A stretch of 64,000 nt of DNA from Gluconacetobacter diazotrophicus PA1 5 (GTDB taxonomy: Bacteria; Pseudomonadota; Alphaproteobacteria; Acetobacterales; Acetobacteraceae): assembly GCF_000021325.1 (NCBI RefSeq), contig NC_011365.1, forward strand, positions 3,683,501-3,747,500, written 5' to 3'. Shown one piece after another: positions 55,031 to 63,848 of the stretch. Each line of letters opens with the position of its first letter. Position 1 is the stretch's first letter. The notes under the pieces are model-generated. The model worked only from the letters and a program-made list of their open reading frames with translations, was not told the DNA's origin and made no database searches. Position numbers and translations under genes: made by a program.

Positions 55031-56160
55031 GTTTCTTCTATCCTTAACATCAGGGCGCTGACTGCGAATGTGAAGATCACGATACCGGGCAGCGTCGCCG
55101 CCAATGCCGGCAGAGAACCCGCATTTCCCAGTGCCTGCAACAATCCCTGGAATACCACGAACAGCAGGCCGGCCCCCAGGCACCAGACTGGCAGCCAGCT
55201 CCGCGTGCCGCTACGCGGTGGGATATAGACCACCGGGATTGCCAATAACAACATTACCATGAATGTCAGCGGGGTCAGGGCGCGGCCCAGCAATGCGGTG
55301 CGCAGGGCCGCGGGCGGCTGGGTGGACGGCGCGCGGTCGCGCATCATCGCAACCATGGTCGATGCCGCCAGTGGCGGCGTGTCCATCGACAGCCGGACCA
55401 TGTCATCGGGGCGCAGCCCGGCAGGCCACCCCAGGCCGCGCATCGGCCCGGCCGCTTCGGCTGCCGGCTCGGCGGGCGCCGGAATCACCTCGGACGGCAG
55501 CACCGTCAGGCCGCGCGCGTCGGTGCCGGTCCATTCGCCGTTCGCATAGTGCGCGCCGCCCAGATGCGCCACCCGCGACAGGCGGCCGGAACCGTCCCGG
55601 CCATAGACGTCCACCATTCCCAGTTCCCGCCCGCCCTGCGCGACATAGCCGACATCGACCAGCGTCGTCCCGCTGCGGAACCAGAAGCTGCGGCCGGCTT
55701 CGGGGTGGGGGTCGGTCAGGTTCCACCAGCGTGCCAGCGCCAGTTCCGCGCGCGGCGTCACCTGGTCGTCGATCAGGGTGGCGGCCAGCCCCAGCCCCAG
55801 CACCGCCGGCAGCATCAGGCGCACCAGCGCCGGCGTCGTCAGGCCGGCGGCACGCAGGATCGCGATCTCGCTGGCGGTCGTCATATGGACCAGCATGACC
55901 AGCGACCCGATCAGCACCGCCAGCGGAAAGATGCTGCCCAGCAGCAGGGGGGCATGCAGGGCCATGAAATACAGGGCGCCGCGCAGCCCCTGGTGCCGTT
56001 CCAGGATGGGCGTCAACTGTTCCAGCAGGGCCAGGATTTCCATCAGTGCCAGCAGGATCGCCCCCGCCGTCAGGATACGCCCGGCCAGTTCGCGCGTCAG
56101 GTAGCGGGTCAGCACCCCGCCGATCGGCGGTCCGGCGTGGTCATGGGGGGGGCGCCTCAT
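55027..56160 (-). CDS. lptG: LPS export permease LptG
   Basis: A 377-residue permease of the YjgP/YjgQ family with six membrane helices, three at each end of a periplasmic beta-jellyroll (about 150-280). It works with LptF and LptB to extract LPS from the inner membrane. VLTRYLTRELAGRIL is the family opening. ALTPLTFMVMLLLAIPVVY forms the fourth helix. The ATG at 56160 overlaps lptF by four bases. Confidence 0.88.
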   Translation of the reverse strand: MRRPPHDHAGPPIGGVLTRYLTRELAGRILTAGAILLALMEILALLEQLTPILERHQGLRGALYFMALHAPLLLGSIFPLAVLIGSLVMLVHMTTASEIAILRAAGLTTPALVRLMLPAVLGLGLAATLIDDQVTPRAELALARWWNLTDPHPEAGRSFWFRSGTTLVDVGYVAQGGRELGMVDVYGRDGSGRLSRVAHLGGAHYANGEWTGTDARGLTVLPSEVIPAPAEPAAEAAGPMRGLGWPAGLRPDDMVRLSMDTPPLAASTMVAMMRDRAPSTQPPAALRTALLGRALTPLTFMVMLLLAIPVVYIPPRSGTRSWLPVWCLGAGLLFVVFQGLLQALGNAGSLPALAATLPGIVIFTFAVSALMLRIEET

Positions 56161-57365
56161 CGCGGCAGGCCTGCCGCCATGCGGTGCGGAAGCCGGCCCA
56201 GCAGCCGCAGTCGCGATTGCCGCTTGCCCGCCGATCCGGCCCGGCGCAGGATCAGCCAGACGCACGCGAAGCCGAAGACCGCGAACGGCCCCCAGATGAC
56301 CAGCCATGGCGACATCGACCGGCTGGCGACCAGGCTCAGTCCCAGTTGCAGTGCGTGATCGAACCCGACCAGGCTGATCGCGGCGATCGCCAGCCCCGTA
56401 TTGTGCCGCTGCCGCTTGGCCATCCCGGCCAGCGCGCAGGCCAGGATCGGGATGAAGGGAATCGCCATGGCCCGGGCCAGGCGGAAATGCAGTTCGGCCA
56501 CCAGATGGGTGCGGCGAATGGCCAGGTCGCGGTGGCGGATGCCGTGACGCAGTTCCAGGACGGTCAGTTCGCGCTCGTCATTGCCCCGGTTGCGGAAGGC
56601 ATGGGCCTTGCTGCTGGTCTGGAAGAAGCGGGTCGTGGTGTCGAACGTCGTCAGGGTCGGGCGGCCGTCATTGCGGTCGGTGACAATGACGCCATGCGCC
56701 AGGTCCAGCCGGACGGTCGTGCCGTCGTCGGTCATCAGCAGCCTGCCGCTGTCGGCGGTGATGTCGCGTTCCAGCCCGGCGCTCTTGTCGCGGATGAAGA
56801 CGCGGCGCAGCCGGGTTCCCGCCCCCTGGACCTGGTCGGCGGTCAGCATCAGCGTGTCGGACGGGGCCGCGAACATCCGCGCCTGCAGGTGCGGCGTCCA
56901 GCCCGCATGGCTGGCGATATACAGCGCCTGCCGGAAATCATAGCGGGCATAGGGCTGGATGAATCCGTACAGCGAGAACCCGACCAGCCCCAGCACCGCC
57001 CCCATGACGACGAACGGGCGGGCGATTCGCAGCAGCGACACCCCGCTGGCCATCAGCGCATCGATTTCGTTGTTCTGGCTCATGCGCCGCACGACCGAGA
57101 AGACGCTGACGCAGATGGCCGCCGGCAGTGCCAGCCCCAGGTAATGCGGCACCAGGTCGGCCAACAGGCCGGCGAAGATCTTCAGCGTCCCGCCATCGGA
57201 CGCCAGCACGTTCAGCAGCGTCAGCAGCCGTTCCAGCAGCAGGGCCGTCATCACCACCCCCAGCGACAGCAGGAACGGCGGCAGCATCTGTCCGATCAGG
57301 TAGCGGTCCAGCGTCCCCGGAACGATCCTCCGGATGACAGGCAGGGTAAGAGGCGCGCGTGTCAT
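56157..57365 (-). CDS. lptF: LPS export permease LptF
   Basis: A 402-residue partner of LptG with the same topology: three helices, a periplasmic jellyroll and three helices. LDRYLIGQMLPPFLLSLGVV starts the first helix. The jellyroll includes LTADQVQGAGTRLRRVFI. The start at 57365 gives a normal length; the longer upstream frame is not coding. Together lptFG sit between the hydroxylase and phosphoesterase genes. Confidence 0.88.
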   Translation of the reverse strand: MTRAPLTLPVIRRIVPGTLDRYLIGQMLPPFLLSLGVVMTALLLERLLTLLNVLASDGGTLKIFAGLLADLVPHYLGLALPAAICVSVFSVVRRMSQNNEIDALMASGVSLLRIARPFVVMGAVLGLVGFSLYGFIQPYARYDFRQALYIASHAGWTPHLQARMFAAPSDTLMLTADQVQGAGTRLRRVFIRDKSAGLERDITADSGRLLMTDDGTTVRLDLAHGVIVTDRNDGRPTLTTFDTTTRFFQTSSKAHAFRNRGNDERELTVLELRHGIRHRDLAIRRTHLVAELHFRLARAMAIPFIPILACALAGMAKRQRHNTGLAIAAISLVGFDHALQLGLSLVASRSMSPWLVIWGPFAVFGFACVWLILRRAGSAGKRQSRLRLLGRLPHRMAAGLPR

Positions 57366-57381
57366 GTCGCCTAACACATAA

Positions 57382-58305
57382 TCAGATCGGTCGCGGGACG
57401 CGATAGACATCGAAGGACCAGGGCGGCAGCGCCCGGACCGGCTGGTCAAAGCCGACGATACGGCGATGGATCTCGGCGTGAAAGCCGCGATCGGTGGCCG
57501 TGACGCGGATATGGTGCCACGCCGCCATGCGCTCCTGCCGGTGCGCCCGCATGGATGCCGACGCGATTCCGAGCACCGGCACCGATATCGCCGGGCCGGG
57601 CAGGGTGGACACCGCGGACAGGTGCGCGTGTCCGTGCAGCACCATCTCCGCCCCCGCCCGGCCGATGACGGAACGGAACAGCCCGCTATCCAGCAGGGCC
57701 TTGCGGCGCGGCACCATGCCATCGACCGGTGGATGATGGATCATGACCACGCGAAACGCCCCGGCGCGCCCGGTCTCGTGCAGGATGTCGGCCAGGCGGT
57801 CCGCCTGCGCCGCGCCGATGCGCCCGGCGGCGGTAAACCACGGCATCGGCCGTGCCGAATTGACGCCGATCAGCGCCACGGACCCGACATGCCTTACATA
57901 GGGAAAATCATCCGGTGCCGCCGCCATCCATGCGGCCCATTGCCCGACCGAGTCCGGCCATGACTCGCGCACCAGCATGTCGTGGTTGCCCGGCACCACG
58001 AAGGTTGGTTCCGGCATGTTCTTTCGCAGCCATGCCGCCGCATGCCGGCATTCCACCGGCAGGCCCAGATTGGTCAGGTCCCCGGTCAGCGCCACCGCAT
58101 CGGGCGCCGCGTCCCGCACATCCGCCGCCACGCGCTCCAGAATCGCGTCGACATGCAGGAAGCGCCGCCTGCGCCGCCAGGACCACTGGCTCATGATGCG
58201 CTTGTTCATCAACGCGCCGACCGGTAGGCGCAATCCGTCATGGGCCAGATGCGGGTCGGACAGGTGCGCCAAGGTGGTTGTGGTCGTGTTTGCGGTCTCG
58301 ATCAC
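57382..58305 (-). CDS. Calcineurin-like metallophosphoesterase
   Basis: A 307-residue phosphoesterase. All metal-binding motifs are visible in order: HLSDPHL, ALTGDLTNLG, VPGNHDM, IHHPPV and HGHAH. A GTG start at 58305 is supported by GGAGGAG upstream. It precedes lptF by 16 bases. Substrate is unknown; a lipid, sugar-nucleotide or cyclic-nucleotide phosphate is possible. A lipid-phosphate substrate would fit the setting. Confidence 0.87.
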   Translation of the reverse strand: MIETANTTTTTLAHLSDPHLAHDGLRLPVGALMNKRIMSQWSWRRRRRFLHVDAILERVAADVRDAAPDAVALTGDLTNLGLPVECRHAAAWLRKNMPEPTFVVPGNHDMLVRESWPDSVGQWAAWMAAAPDDFPYVRHVGSVALIGVNSARPMPWFTAAGRIGAAQADRLADILHETGRAGAFRVVMIHHPPVDGMVPRRKALLDSGLFRSVIGRAGAEMVLHGHAHLSAVSTLPGPAISVPVLGIASASMRAHRQERMAAWHHIRVTATDRGFHAEIHRRIVGFDQPVRALPPWSFDVYRVPRPI

Positions 58306-58453
58306 GCGTCGTGCACTCCTCCGCCCCGCCATCCGGGCGGCCACCGCGTTGCGGCGTTCGGGACCAGGCCCGGCTTTCCGATCTTGCAATGCCGCCGGGA
58401 ACGCGGCTTATGACCCTACGGATGTTTAAGGCACAGAGAAAGGGCGACACGGA

Positions 58454-59425
58454 GTGACCGAACGGTTCGCCTTGATTCACAACCCCCGCAGCCGCCGCAA
58501 CGGGCGCGAGGACGGCACGTTTCGCAAGCGCGCGGCCCGCGCGCTGGGGGCGCTGTTCGTCCATTCGGCCACCCGGACCTCCCTGCCGGACATCGTGGCC
58601 GACCTGGCCCGGCGCGAGGTCGGGGTGATCGCGATCGACGGCGGCGATGGTACCGTCAGCGACGTCATGTCGGCCATCTATCGCTTCTATCCGGCCGATT
58701 CGCTTCCGGCGCTGGTGGTGCTGCCGTCGGGCAACACCAACCTGATCGCGGCCGATGTCGGGTTCGGCCTGCGCGGAAGCGCCGCGCTGGAACGCCTGAC
58801 CGCCTTGGCGCGCGACGGTCATCTACGGCGGCACACGGCCCGGCGCGACGCGCTGACCGTTCGCTGGTCCGATCCGGCGCGCCCGGCCACACTGGGCATG
58901 TTCCATGGTGCCGCGGCCTTTACCCGGGGGATTCGGATCGCCCATCGGCCGGTCCTGCTGAACCGCTTTTCGCATGATCTCGCGGTGGGAATGGCCATCG
59001 CATCGTCGGTCGGGCGGCTGCTGCTGCGCTCCACGCGCCGCAAATGGCTCGCCGGCGATCCGGTCACGCTCACGGTCGGACAGGACGCGCCACGGACGCT
59101 GGACTGTTTCCTGTTCCTGGCCACCACTCTGTGCTGCCTGCCCGGCGGCATGTGGCCGTTCACGTCGCATAACGGGGCCGGACTGTCCTATCTGAACGTC
59201 CATGCCTTCCCCGAGCGTCTGGCTGCCGCGACATGGTCGTCGCTGCGCGGCGATCCCGGTGCGTGGATGGATGCGTCGCCCTCCTATGACCGGGGCAGGA
59301 CCGACCGGCTGGGGCTGCGGATCGGCGCGGATTTTGTCCTGGATGGCGAAACCCTGGATTCCGGACCGGATGGCCAGACCTTCCTGTCGGCCGGGCCGGC
59401 CTTCGATTTCATCCGGGGGAGCTGA
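58454..59425 (+). CDS. Diacylglycerol/sphingoid kinase family protein
   Basis: A 323-residue lipid kinase with a DAGK catalytic domain. The ATP-binding GGDGT is at 63-67. PSGNTN (91-96) replaces the usual P-x-G-T-x-N. The C-terminal beta domain has the LDGETLDSG segment found in LCB5/DAGK proteins. GTG start. The substrate may be diacylglycerol, ceramide or a sphingoid base; proximity to serine palmitoyltransferase favours ceramide. Its stop overlaps the following gene's ATG by one base. Confidence 0.85.
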   Translation: MTERFALIHNPRSRRNGREDGTFRKRAARALGALFVHSATRTSLPDIVADLARREVGVIAIDGGDGTVSDVMSAIYRFYPADSLPALVVLPSGNTNLIAADVGFGLRGSAALERLTALARDGHLRRHTARRDALTVRWSDPARPATLGMFHGAAAFTRGIRIAHRPVLLNRFSHDLAVGMAIASSVGRLLLRSTRRKWLAGDPVTLTVGQDAPRTLDCFLFLATTLCCLPGGMWPFTSHNGAGLSYLNVHAFPERLAAATWSSLRGDPGAWMDASPSYDRGRTDRLGLRIGADFVLDGETLDSGPDGQTFLSAGPAFDFIRGS

Positions 59426-60384
59426 TGGACCACCCGCATTTCGATTCGCCGGCGGCGGGACAGGTCGCGCGCCTGCTGATCGGCGAATTGATCCAGCCCG
59501 TCGCCCCCGACGTGACCGCGTTCGTCAGCCGGCTGGTGGGTGACGCCCCCGTCCTGGGGGTACTGTTCTACGGCTCGGGCCTGCGGCAGGCGGACCCGGA
59601 CGGTATCCTCGATTTCTACGTCGTGCTGGACCGCCAGTCCGACTGGCCGCGCGGAGGCGCGGCGCTGGCGGCGAATACCCTGCTTCCGCCGAATGTCGAG
59701 TACCATGAATGGACGGAACAGGGGCGCTGCATCCGCGCCAAGGTCGCGATCCTGACGCTGTCGCAGTTCCGGGCGCTGACCGGGCGCGCCACGCTGGACA
59801 CCACGATGTGGGCGCGTTTCTGCCAGCCGGTGCGTCTGGTCTGGGCGCGCGACGACCAGGCCGCCGACCGGATCCTGCGCTGCCTGGTGCGCGCGGTCGG
59901 CGTGGCGGCGTGGTGGGCGGCTTGCCTGGGTCCCGAACAGGGAACGGCGGCGATCTACTGGCAGCAGCTTTTCGCCCATACCTATGAAGCCGAGTTGCGT
60001 GTCGAATCCGCCGGCCGCGCGCAGGTGCTGCTCGCCGGACAGCAGGACCGGTATCGCGACCTGCTGATCGCGGCCTGGACGGCCTCGGGCCTGCCCTTCA
60101 CCCAAACGGGGGATGTCCTGCATCCGCTGCTGTCGGCCGCGACGCGCGCCCGCGCGCGCCGGCAATGGCAGGTGCGCGCGGGAATGGGGCGGCCCCTTAA
60201 CATCGCGCGCCTGGCCAAGGCCGCGTTCACCTTCGCCGGGGGGGCCGGCTACATCGCCTGGAAGATCCGGCGCCATTCGGGTTTCGATCTGAAAATTCCG
60301 CCCTTCGCGGCGCGGCATCCGCTGCTCTGCCTGCCGTGGCTGTTGTGGAAGCTGCGGCAGGCAGGCATCTTTACACGGCGGTAA
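59425..60384 (+). CDS. Tam41/Mmp37-like putative CTP:lipid-phosphate cytidylyltransferase
   Basis: A 319-residue protein, soluble except for one weakly hydrophobic C-terminal stretch. FYGSGLRQ (48-55) followed by DFYVVLD (63-69), then DW and an ANTLLPPN-VEYHEW region, resembles the YGSGVFxQ...DFIFxVD...W...N...HY pattern of Tam41/Mmp37 CDP-diacylglycerol synthases. It is coupled to the lipid kinase, so kinase then cytidylyltransferase is a natural reading: lipid to lipid phosphate to CDP-lipid. The resemblance is by eye and only partial. Other nucleotidyltransferase folds are possible. Confidence 0.5.
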   Translation: MDHPHFDSPAAGQVARLLIGELIQPVAPDVTAFVSRLVGDAPVLGVLFYGSGLRQADPDGILDFYVVLDRQSDWPRGGAALAANTLLPPNVEYHEWTEQGRCIRAKVAILTLSQFRALTGRATLDTTMWARFCQPVRLVWARDDQAADRILRCLVRAVGVAAWWAACLGPEQGTAAIYWQQLFAHTYEAELRVESAGRAQVLLAGQQDRYRDLLIAAWTASGLPFTQTGDVLHPLLSAATRARARRQWQVRAGMGRPLNIARLAKAAFTFAGGAGYIAWKIRRHSGFDLKIPPFAARHPLLCLPWLLWKLRQAGIFTRR

Positions 60385-60388
60385 CGCG

Positions 60389-61591
60389 CTACCCGGCCGC
60401 GCGCAGGCCCATTTCCCCGGCCACGGTGGCGAAGATCTCCACGGCACGATCGACCTGCGCCGGGCTGTGCGTCGCCATGACCGACGTGCGCAGCAGCGGG
60501 TGCTGGTCCGGGGTGGCCGGCGGCAGGCTGAGATTCACGTACACGCCCAGGTCCAGCAGCCGGTTCCAGAAATGGACCGCCTGGCCGACCTCGTCCAGCA
60601 CCACCGACACGACCGGGCTGGCCTGCGGGCCGGTGCGCAATCCGGCGGCATTCAGTCCGGCATGCAGGCGCCTGGCATTGTCCATCAGCGCGTGCCGCAG
60701 TTCCGGCCGCCGCTCCAGTTCGTCCAGCGCCGCCATGGTGGCCGCGATGACGTCCGGCGGCAGCGAGGCTGTGAACATATACGGCCGCGAGCACAGGCGG
60801 ATCAGGTCCAGCCCGTCATGGTCCGACACGCAATAGCCGCCGACCGTGCCCAGGCTCTTGGAGAAGGTGCCGACCACGAAGTCGATGTCGCTTTCGACCC
60901 CGTCGGACTCGGCCACTCCGCGGCCATGCGCGCCCATGACGCCGAACGAATGGGCTTCGTCCGCCAGCAGCCACGCCCCGGTCTCGCGCTTCACGGCGAC
61001 GAATTCGGCCATCGGGACCACGTCGCCCATCATGGAATAGATGCCTTCGACGACGATCAGCTTGGCGCCGGGCGTGCCGTCCAGGCGGCGCAGGCGCTTG
61101 TGCAGGTCGTCGGGGTCGTTGTGACGGAAACGGATGACCTGCGCCTGGCTCAGCCGGCTGCCGTCATAGATGCTGGCATGGCTGTCGGCATCCAGCAGCA
61201 GGTAATCGTCCTTGCCGGCCAGGGCCGAGATCGTGCCCAGATTGGCCTGGTACCCGGTCGAAAACACCATGCAGTGGCGGCGCCGGAAGAAGCCGGCGAT
61301 ACGCTCCTCCAACTGGCGGTGCAGCCCCTGGGTTCCGTTGGCGATCCGCGATCCGGTGGTGCCGACCCCATGGGTCCGCAATGTCTCGATCGCGGCCTCG
61401 ATCGCCGCTTCGGACTGGCTGAGGCCCAGATAGTTGTTGGTGCCGAACAGCAGCGTCTCCCGTCCCTCGATCAGCCCCACGGTCGAGGACAGGGGACGGT
61501 CGATGACGACGGAAAATGGATTCCGGCCTCCTCCCGCCGTCACGGCCGCGAGCGACCGGGACAGCCCATCATATTTGCTGAAGATCGACAT
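60389..61591 (-). CDS. spt: Serine palmitoyltransferase
   Basis: A 400-residue alpha-oxoamine synthase condensing serine with an acyl thioester to 3-ketodihydrosphingosine, the entry to sphingolipids. PLP-binding Lys245 is in GTFSKSLGTVGGY. His138 is in DADSHAS and Asp211 in LLADEAHS. YSMMGDVVP and CSRPYMFTASLPP match Sphingomonas SPT closely, closer than to glycine C-acetyltransferase or ALA synthase. It starts three bases after the dedicated ACP. Confidence 0.92.
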   Translation of the reverse strand: MSIFSKYDGLSRSLAAVTAGGGRNPFSVVIDRPLSSTVGLIEGRETLLFGTNNYLGLSQSEAAIEAAIETLRTHGVGTTGSRIANGTQGLHRQLEERIAGFFRRRHCMVFSTGYQANLGTISALAGKDDYLLLDADSHASIYDGSRLSQAQVIRFRHNDPDDLHKRLRRLDGTPGAKLIVVEGIYSMMGDVVPMAEFVAVKRETGAWLLADEAHSFGVMGAHGRGVAESDGVESDIDFVVGTFSKSLGTVGGYCVSDHDGLDLIRLCSRPYMFTASLPPDVIAATMAALDELERRPELRHALMDNARRLHAGLNAAGLRTGPQASPVVSVVLDEVGQAVHFWNRLLDLGVYVNLSLPPATPDQHPLLRTSVMATHSPAQVDRAVEIFATVAGEMGLRAAG

Positions 61592-61594
61592 GGC

Positions 61595-61846
61595 TCAGCC
61601 GGCCTGTTTCAGGGACACGATGCAGGCGGCCAGGTCGTCGATGGTGCGAATGTCGGCAAGCCGGTCGAGCGGGACGGACACGTCGAGCGAATCCTCGATT
61701 TCCATCACGAAATTCATGACCGCGAGTGAATCGAAGGCCAGGTCCTCGACGATCTTGCTGCTGCCGTTGATGTCGCGGGGAACCTTCGGGTTCGCCAGCA
61801 GCGTCTGGATGATCAGGGCAGAGACGTCTGCTACCGTTTCACTCAT
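61595..61846 (-). CDS. Dedicated acyl carrier protein of the sphingolipid locus
   Basis: An 83-residue acyl carrier protein with the phosphopantetheine Ser40 in EDLAFDSLAVMNF. It differs from the housekeeping AcpP (DSLDTVELV), like the ACP (AcpR) next to SPT in other alphaproteobacteria, which delivers palmitoyl groups to SPT. Placed between the AMP ligase and spt. Confidence 0.88.
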   Translation of the reverse strand: MSETVADVSALIIQTLLANPKVPRDINGSSKIVEDLAFDSLAVMNFVMEIEDSLDVSVPLDRLADIRTIDDLAACIVSLKQAG

Positions 61847-61914
61847 ATATTTGCGTCCTTTTGCGTGGCCCGTCCGGGCCGCGCGGTGCGGCGCGCCGCA
61901 GTCGCGTCCCGGGC

Positions 61915-61948
61915 GGCGGCGGCCATCCCTGCCGGGCTGGCCGCCGCC
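61915..61948 (-). terminator. GC-rich stem between AMP ligase and ACP genes
   Basis: GGCGGCGGCC and GGCCGCCGCC, 14 bases apart, form a 10-bp stem in the 196-bp gap. No T-run. It may reduce read-through, or be a site for mRNA processing. Confidence 0.3.
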
Positions 61949-62042
61949 CTCCGTGGAAAGAGGACGTCCTTATGATCGAAATCCGGTGCCTTGGCCAGCA
62001 TCGAAGCGCGGGGCATCGTTGCGGGTACGACGGGGCGCCGCT

Positions 62043-63848
62043 TCAGGCGACGGATGCGGTTTCGGTAATGGTTTCGAACGCGCCGGACAGCAGCATGGCC
62101 TTGGCGCGCGCGCGCGTCAGTTTTCCCGAAGATGTCTGGGGCAGCGTGTGCGGCGGCACCAGGATGACCGAAACATCGACGCCGTGCTGCCGGCGGAACA
62201 GGCTCGCGGCCTCGCTGCGCAGCAGTTCACGTGCCTCGGGGGTGGACGCCCGGCACTGAATCAGCGCCACCACCGTCTCGCCCGTTTCCTGGTCGATCGA
62301 AAACACCGCGACGTCCCGGCTGCGCAGGGACCCGATCTCGGTCTCGGCCGACCATTCCAGGTCCTGCGGCCAGATGTTGCGGCCGTTGATGATGATCAGG
62401 TCCTTGGCCCGTCCGGTCACGACCACCTGCCCATCGAGCATGTAGCCAAGGTCGCCGGTGTTCAGCCATCCCGCGCTGTCCAGAACCCGCTGGGTCTCCT
62501 GCGGCTGGTTGAAATAGCCGCGCATCAGGCTGGGCCCGCGCACGAAGATGGTGCCGACCTTGCGGTCGGGCAGCGGCCGGCCCGCCGGGTCGCGAACCTC
62601 CAGTTCGTGCTCGTCCAGGACCTGCCCGCACAGCACGAACGTCCGCAGGGCATGCGACGGATCGTCCGAAGGGCGTGCCACGCCCTGGGTTTCCAGCACG
62701 CGCAGGTCGACCGTATCAGTCTGGATTCCGGTCTGCAGGGGAACGAAGCTGATGGCCAGCGTCGCCTCGGCCATCCCGTAGCTGGCGGTGAAGGCCCGCC
62801 CGTCGAACCCGGCGCCCGCGAATCGCTCGGCGAATTCTTCCAGGATGTGGTGGCGGATCATGTCGCCGCCGATCCCCGCGATCCGCCAGCAGGACAGGTC
62901 CAGCGCGATCGACGTGGCCCGCCGGGCGCACAGTTCGAAGCCGAAGGACGGGCTGTAGGAAATGGTGGCGCGATTGCGGCTGATCAGGTCCAGCCAGACA
63001 TGCGGGCGCCGCGCGAATTCCCGCGTCGGCAGCATATCCACGGTCAACTGGCAGGTCATCGGGGTCAGGAAGAAGCCGACCAGCCCCATGTCATGATACA
63101 GCGGCAGCCACGAGACGCAGCGGTCCCCGGTCTCGCGCACCTTCAACCCGTCGCGGGCGATGGCGCGGGCATTGGCCATGCCCGACCGCTGGGTGACGGC
63201 GACGCCCATCGGGAAGCGGGTGCTGCCCGATGAGAACTGCAGGTAGGACAGGTCGTCGGGGGACACGACGGGCAGGTCGATCGTATCCGCCGGCAGCGCC
63301 ATCAAATCCGCCGGACGCCCCGCGAAGCGCAGATCGAAGCCGCCCACGATGTCGTCGGTCCAGCCCGCGATGATATCGGGCACGATGACGGCGGCGGCGC
63401 CGGCGCTCTGGATCATGCCGCGCAGGGTGGCGACATAGCCCTCGCGACCGCCGAATGCGACCGGCAGCGGCAGCGGCGCTGGCACCAGGCCGGCATACTG
63501 GCACCCGAAAAAGATGCGGGCGAAGTCGCCGTCGCTCTCCGCCACGACCGCGACCCGCTCGCCCGGGCGCAGCCCCAGCGTCAGAAGGCGGCGCGCCACC
63601 TCCACCGCCTGCGCGCGCAGGGTCCGGTAGGGCAGGGCTTCCAGAAGCTGGCCACGGCCGGAATAGATATTGAAGCCGGCGTCACCGAGGGCCGCGTAAT
63701 CCAGCGCTTCCGGAAACGTTGCAAAATCGCCCAGGCGTCGCGCCTGACCAGAATCTGTCGGAATCGGATCACGTGTCATGTCTGGTAACGAATCTTCCAC
63801 CTGGAGCGTGTAATGATGCGGGCCTGATGTCGCGGCAAGGGCGCTCAT
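62043..63848 (-). CDS. Fatty acyl-AMP ligase / acyl-ACP synthetase (AasR-like)
   Basis: A 601-residue ANL-superfamily adenylating enzyme. The P-loop is SSGSTRFPMGVAV. WLPLYHDMGLVG is typical of FAAL-type ligases. SPSFGFELC, ASYGMAEATL and GWLNTGDLGY follow. The C-terminal catalytic Lys lies in SSGKLTRARAK. Likely activates a fatty acid and loads it on the adjacent ACP for serine palmitoyltransferase. The ATG at 63848 shares one base with the stop of an upstream gene. Met24 is a possible alternative start. Confidence 0.88.
   Translation of the reverse strand: MSALAATSGPHHYTLQVEDSLPDMTRDPIPTDSGQARRLGDFATFPEALDYAALGDAGFNIYSGRGQLLEALPYRTLRAQAVEVARRLLTLGLRPGERVAVVAESDGDFARIFFGCQYAGLVPAPLPLPVAFGGREGYVATLRGMIQSAGAAAVIVPDIIAGWTDDIVGGFDLRFAGRPADLMALPADTIDLPVVSPDDLSYLQFSSGSTRFPMGVAVTQRSGMANARAIARDGLKVRETGDRCVSWLPLYHDMGLVGFFLTPMTCQLTVDMLPTREFARRPHVWLDLISRNRATISYSPSFGFELCARRATSIALDLSCWRIAGIGGDMIRHHILEEFAERFAGAGFDGRAFTASYGMAEATLAISFVPLQTGIQTDTVDLRVLETQGVARPSDDPSHALRTFVLCGQVLDEHELEVRDPAGRPLPDRKVGTIFVRGPSLMRGYFNQPQETQRVLDSAGWLNTGDLGYMLDGQVVVTGRAKDLIIINGRNIWPQDLEWSAETEIGSLRSRDVAVFSIDQETGETVVALIQCRASTPEARELLRSEAASLFRRQHGVDVSVILVPPHTLPQTSSGKLTRARAKAMLLSGAFETITETASVA

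Noticed and set aside
60389..61591. Glycine C-acetyltransferase (kbl) or 5-aminolevulinate synthase
   Set aside because: YSMMGDVVP and CSRPYMFTASLPP, plus the adjacent ACP and AMP ligase, fit serine palmitoyltransferase.
61434..63233. A 599-codon plus-strand frame across spt, ACP and the AMP ligase
   Set aside because: It runs through three separate minus-strand genes and their gaps, and has no family signal.
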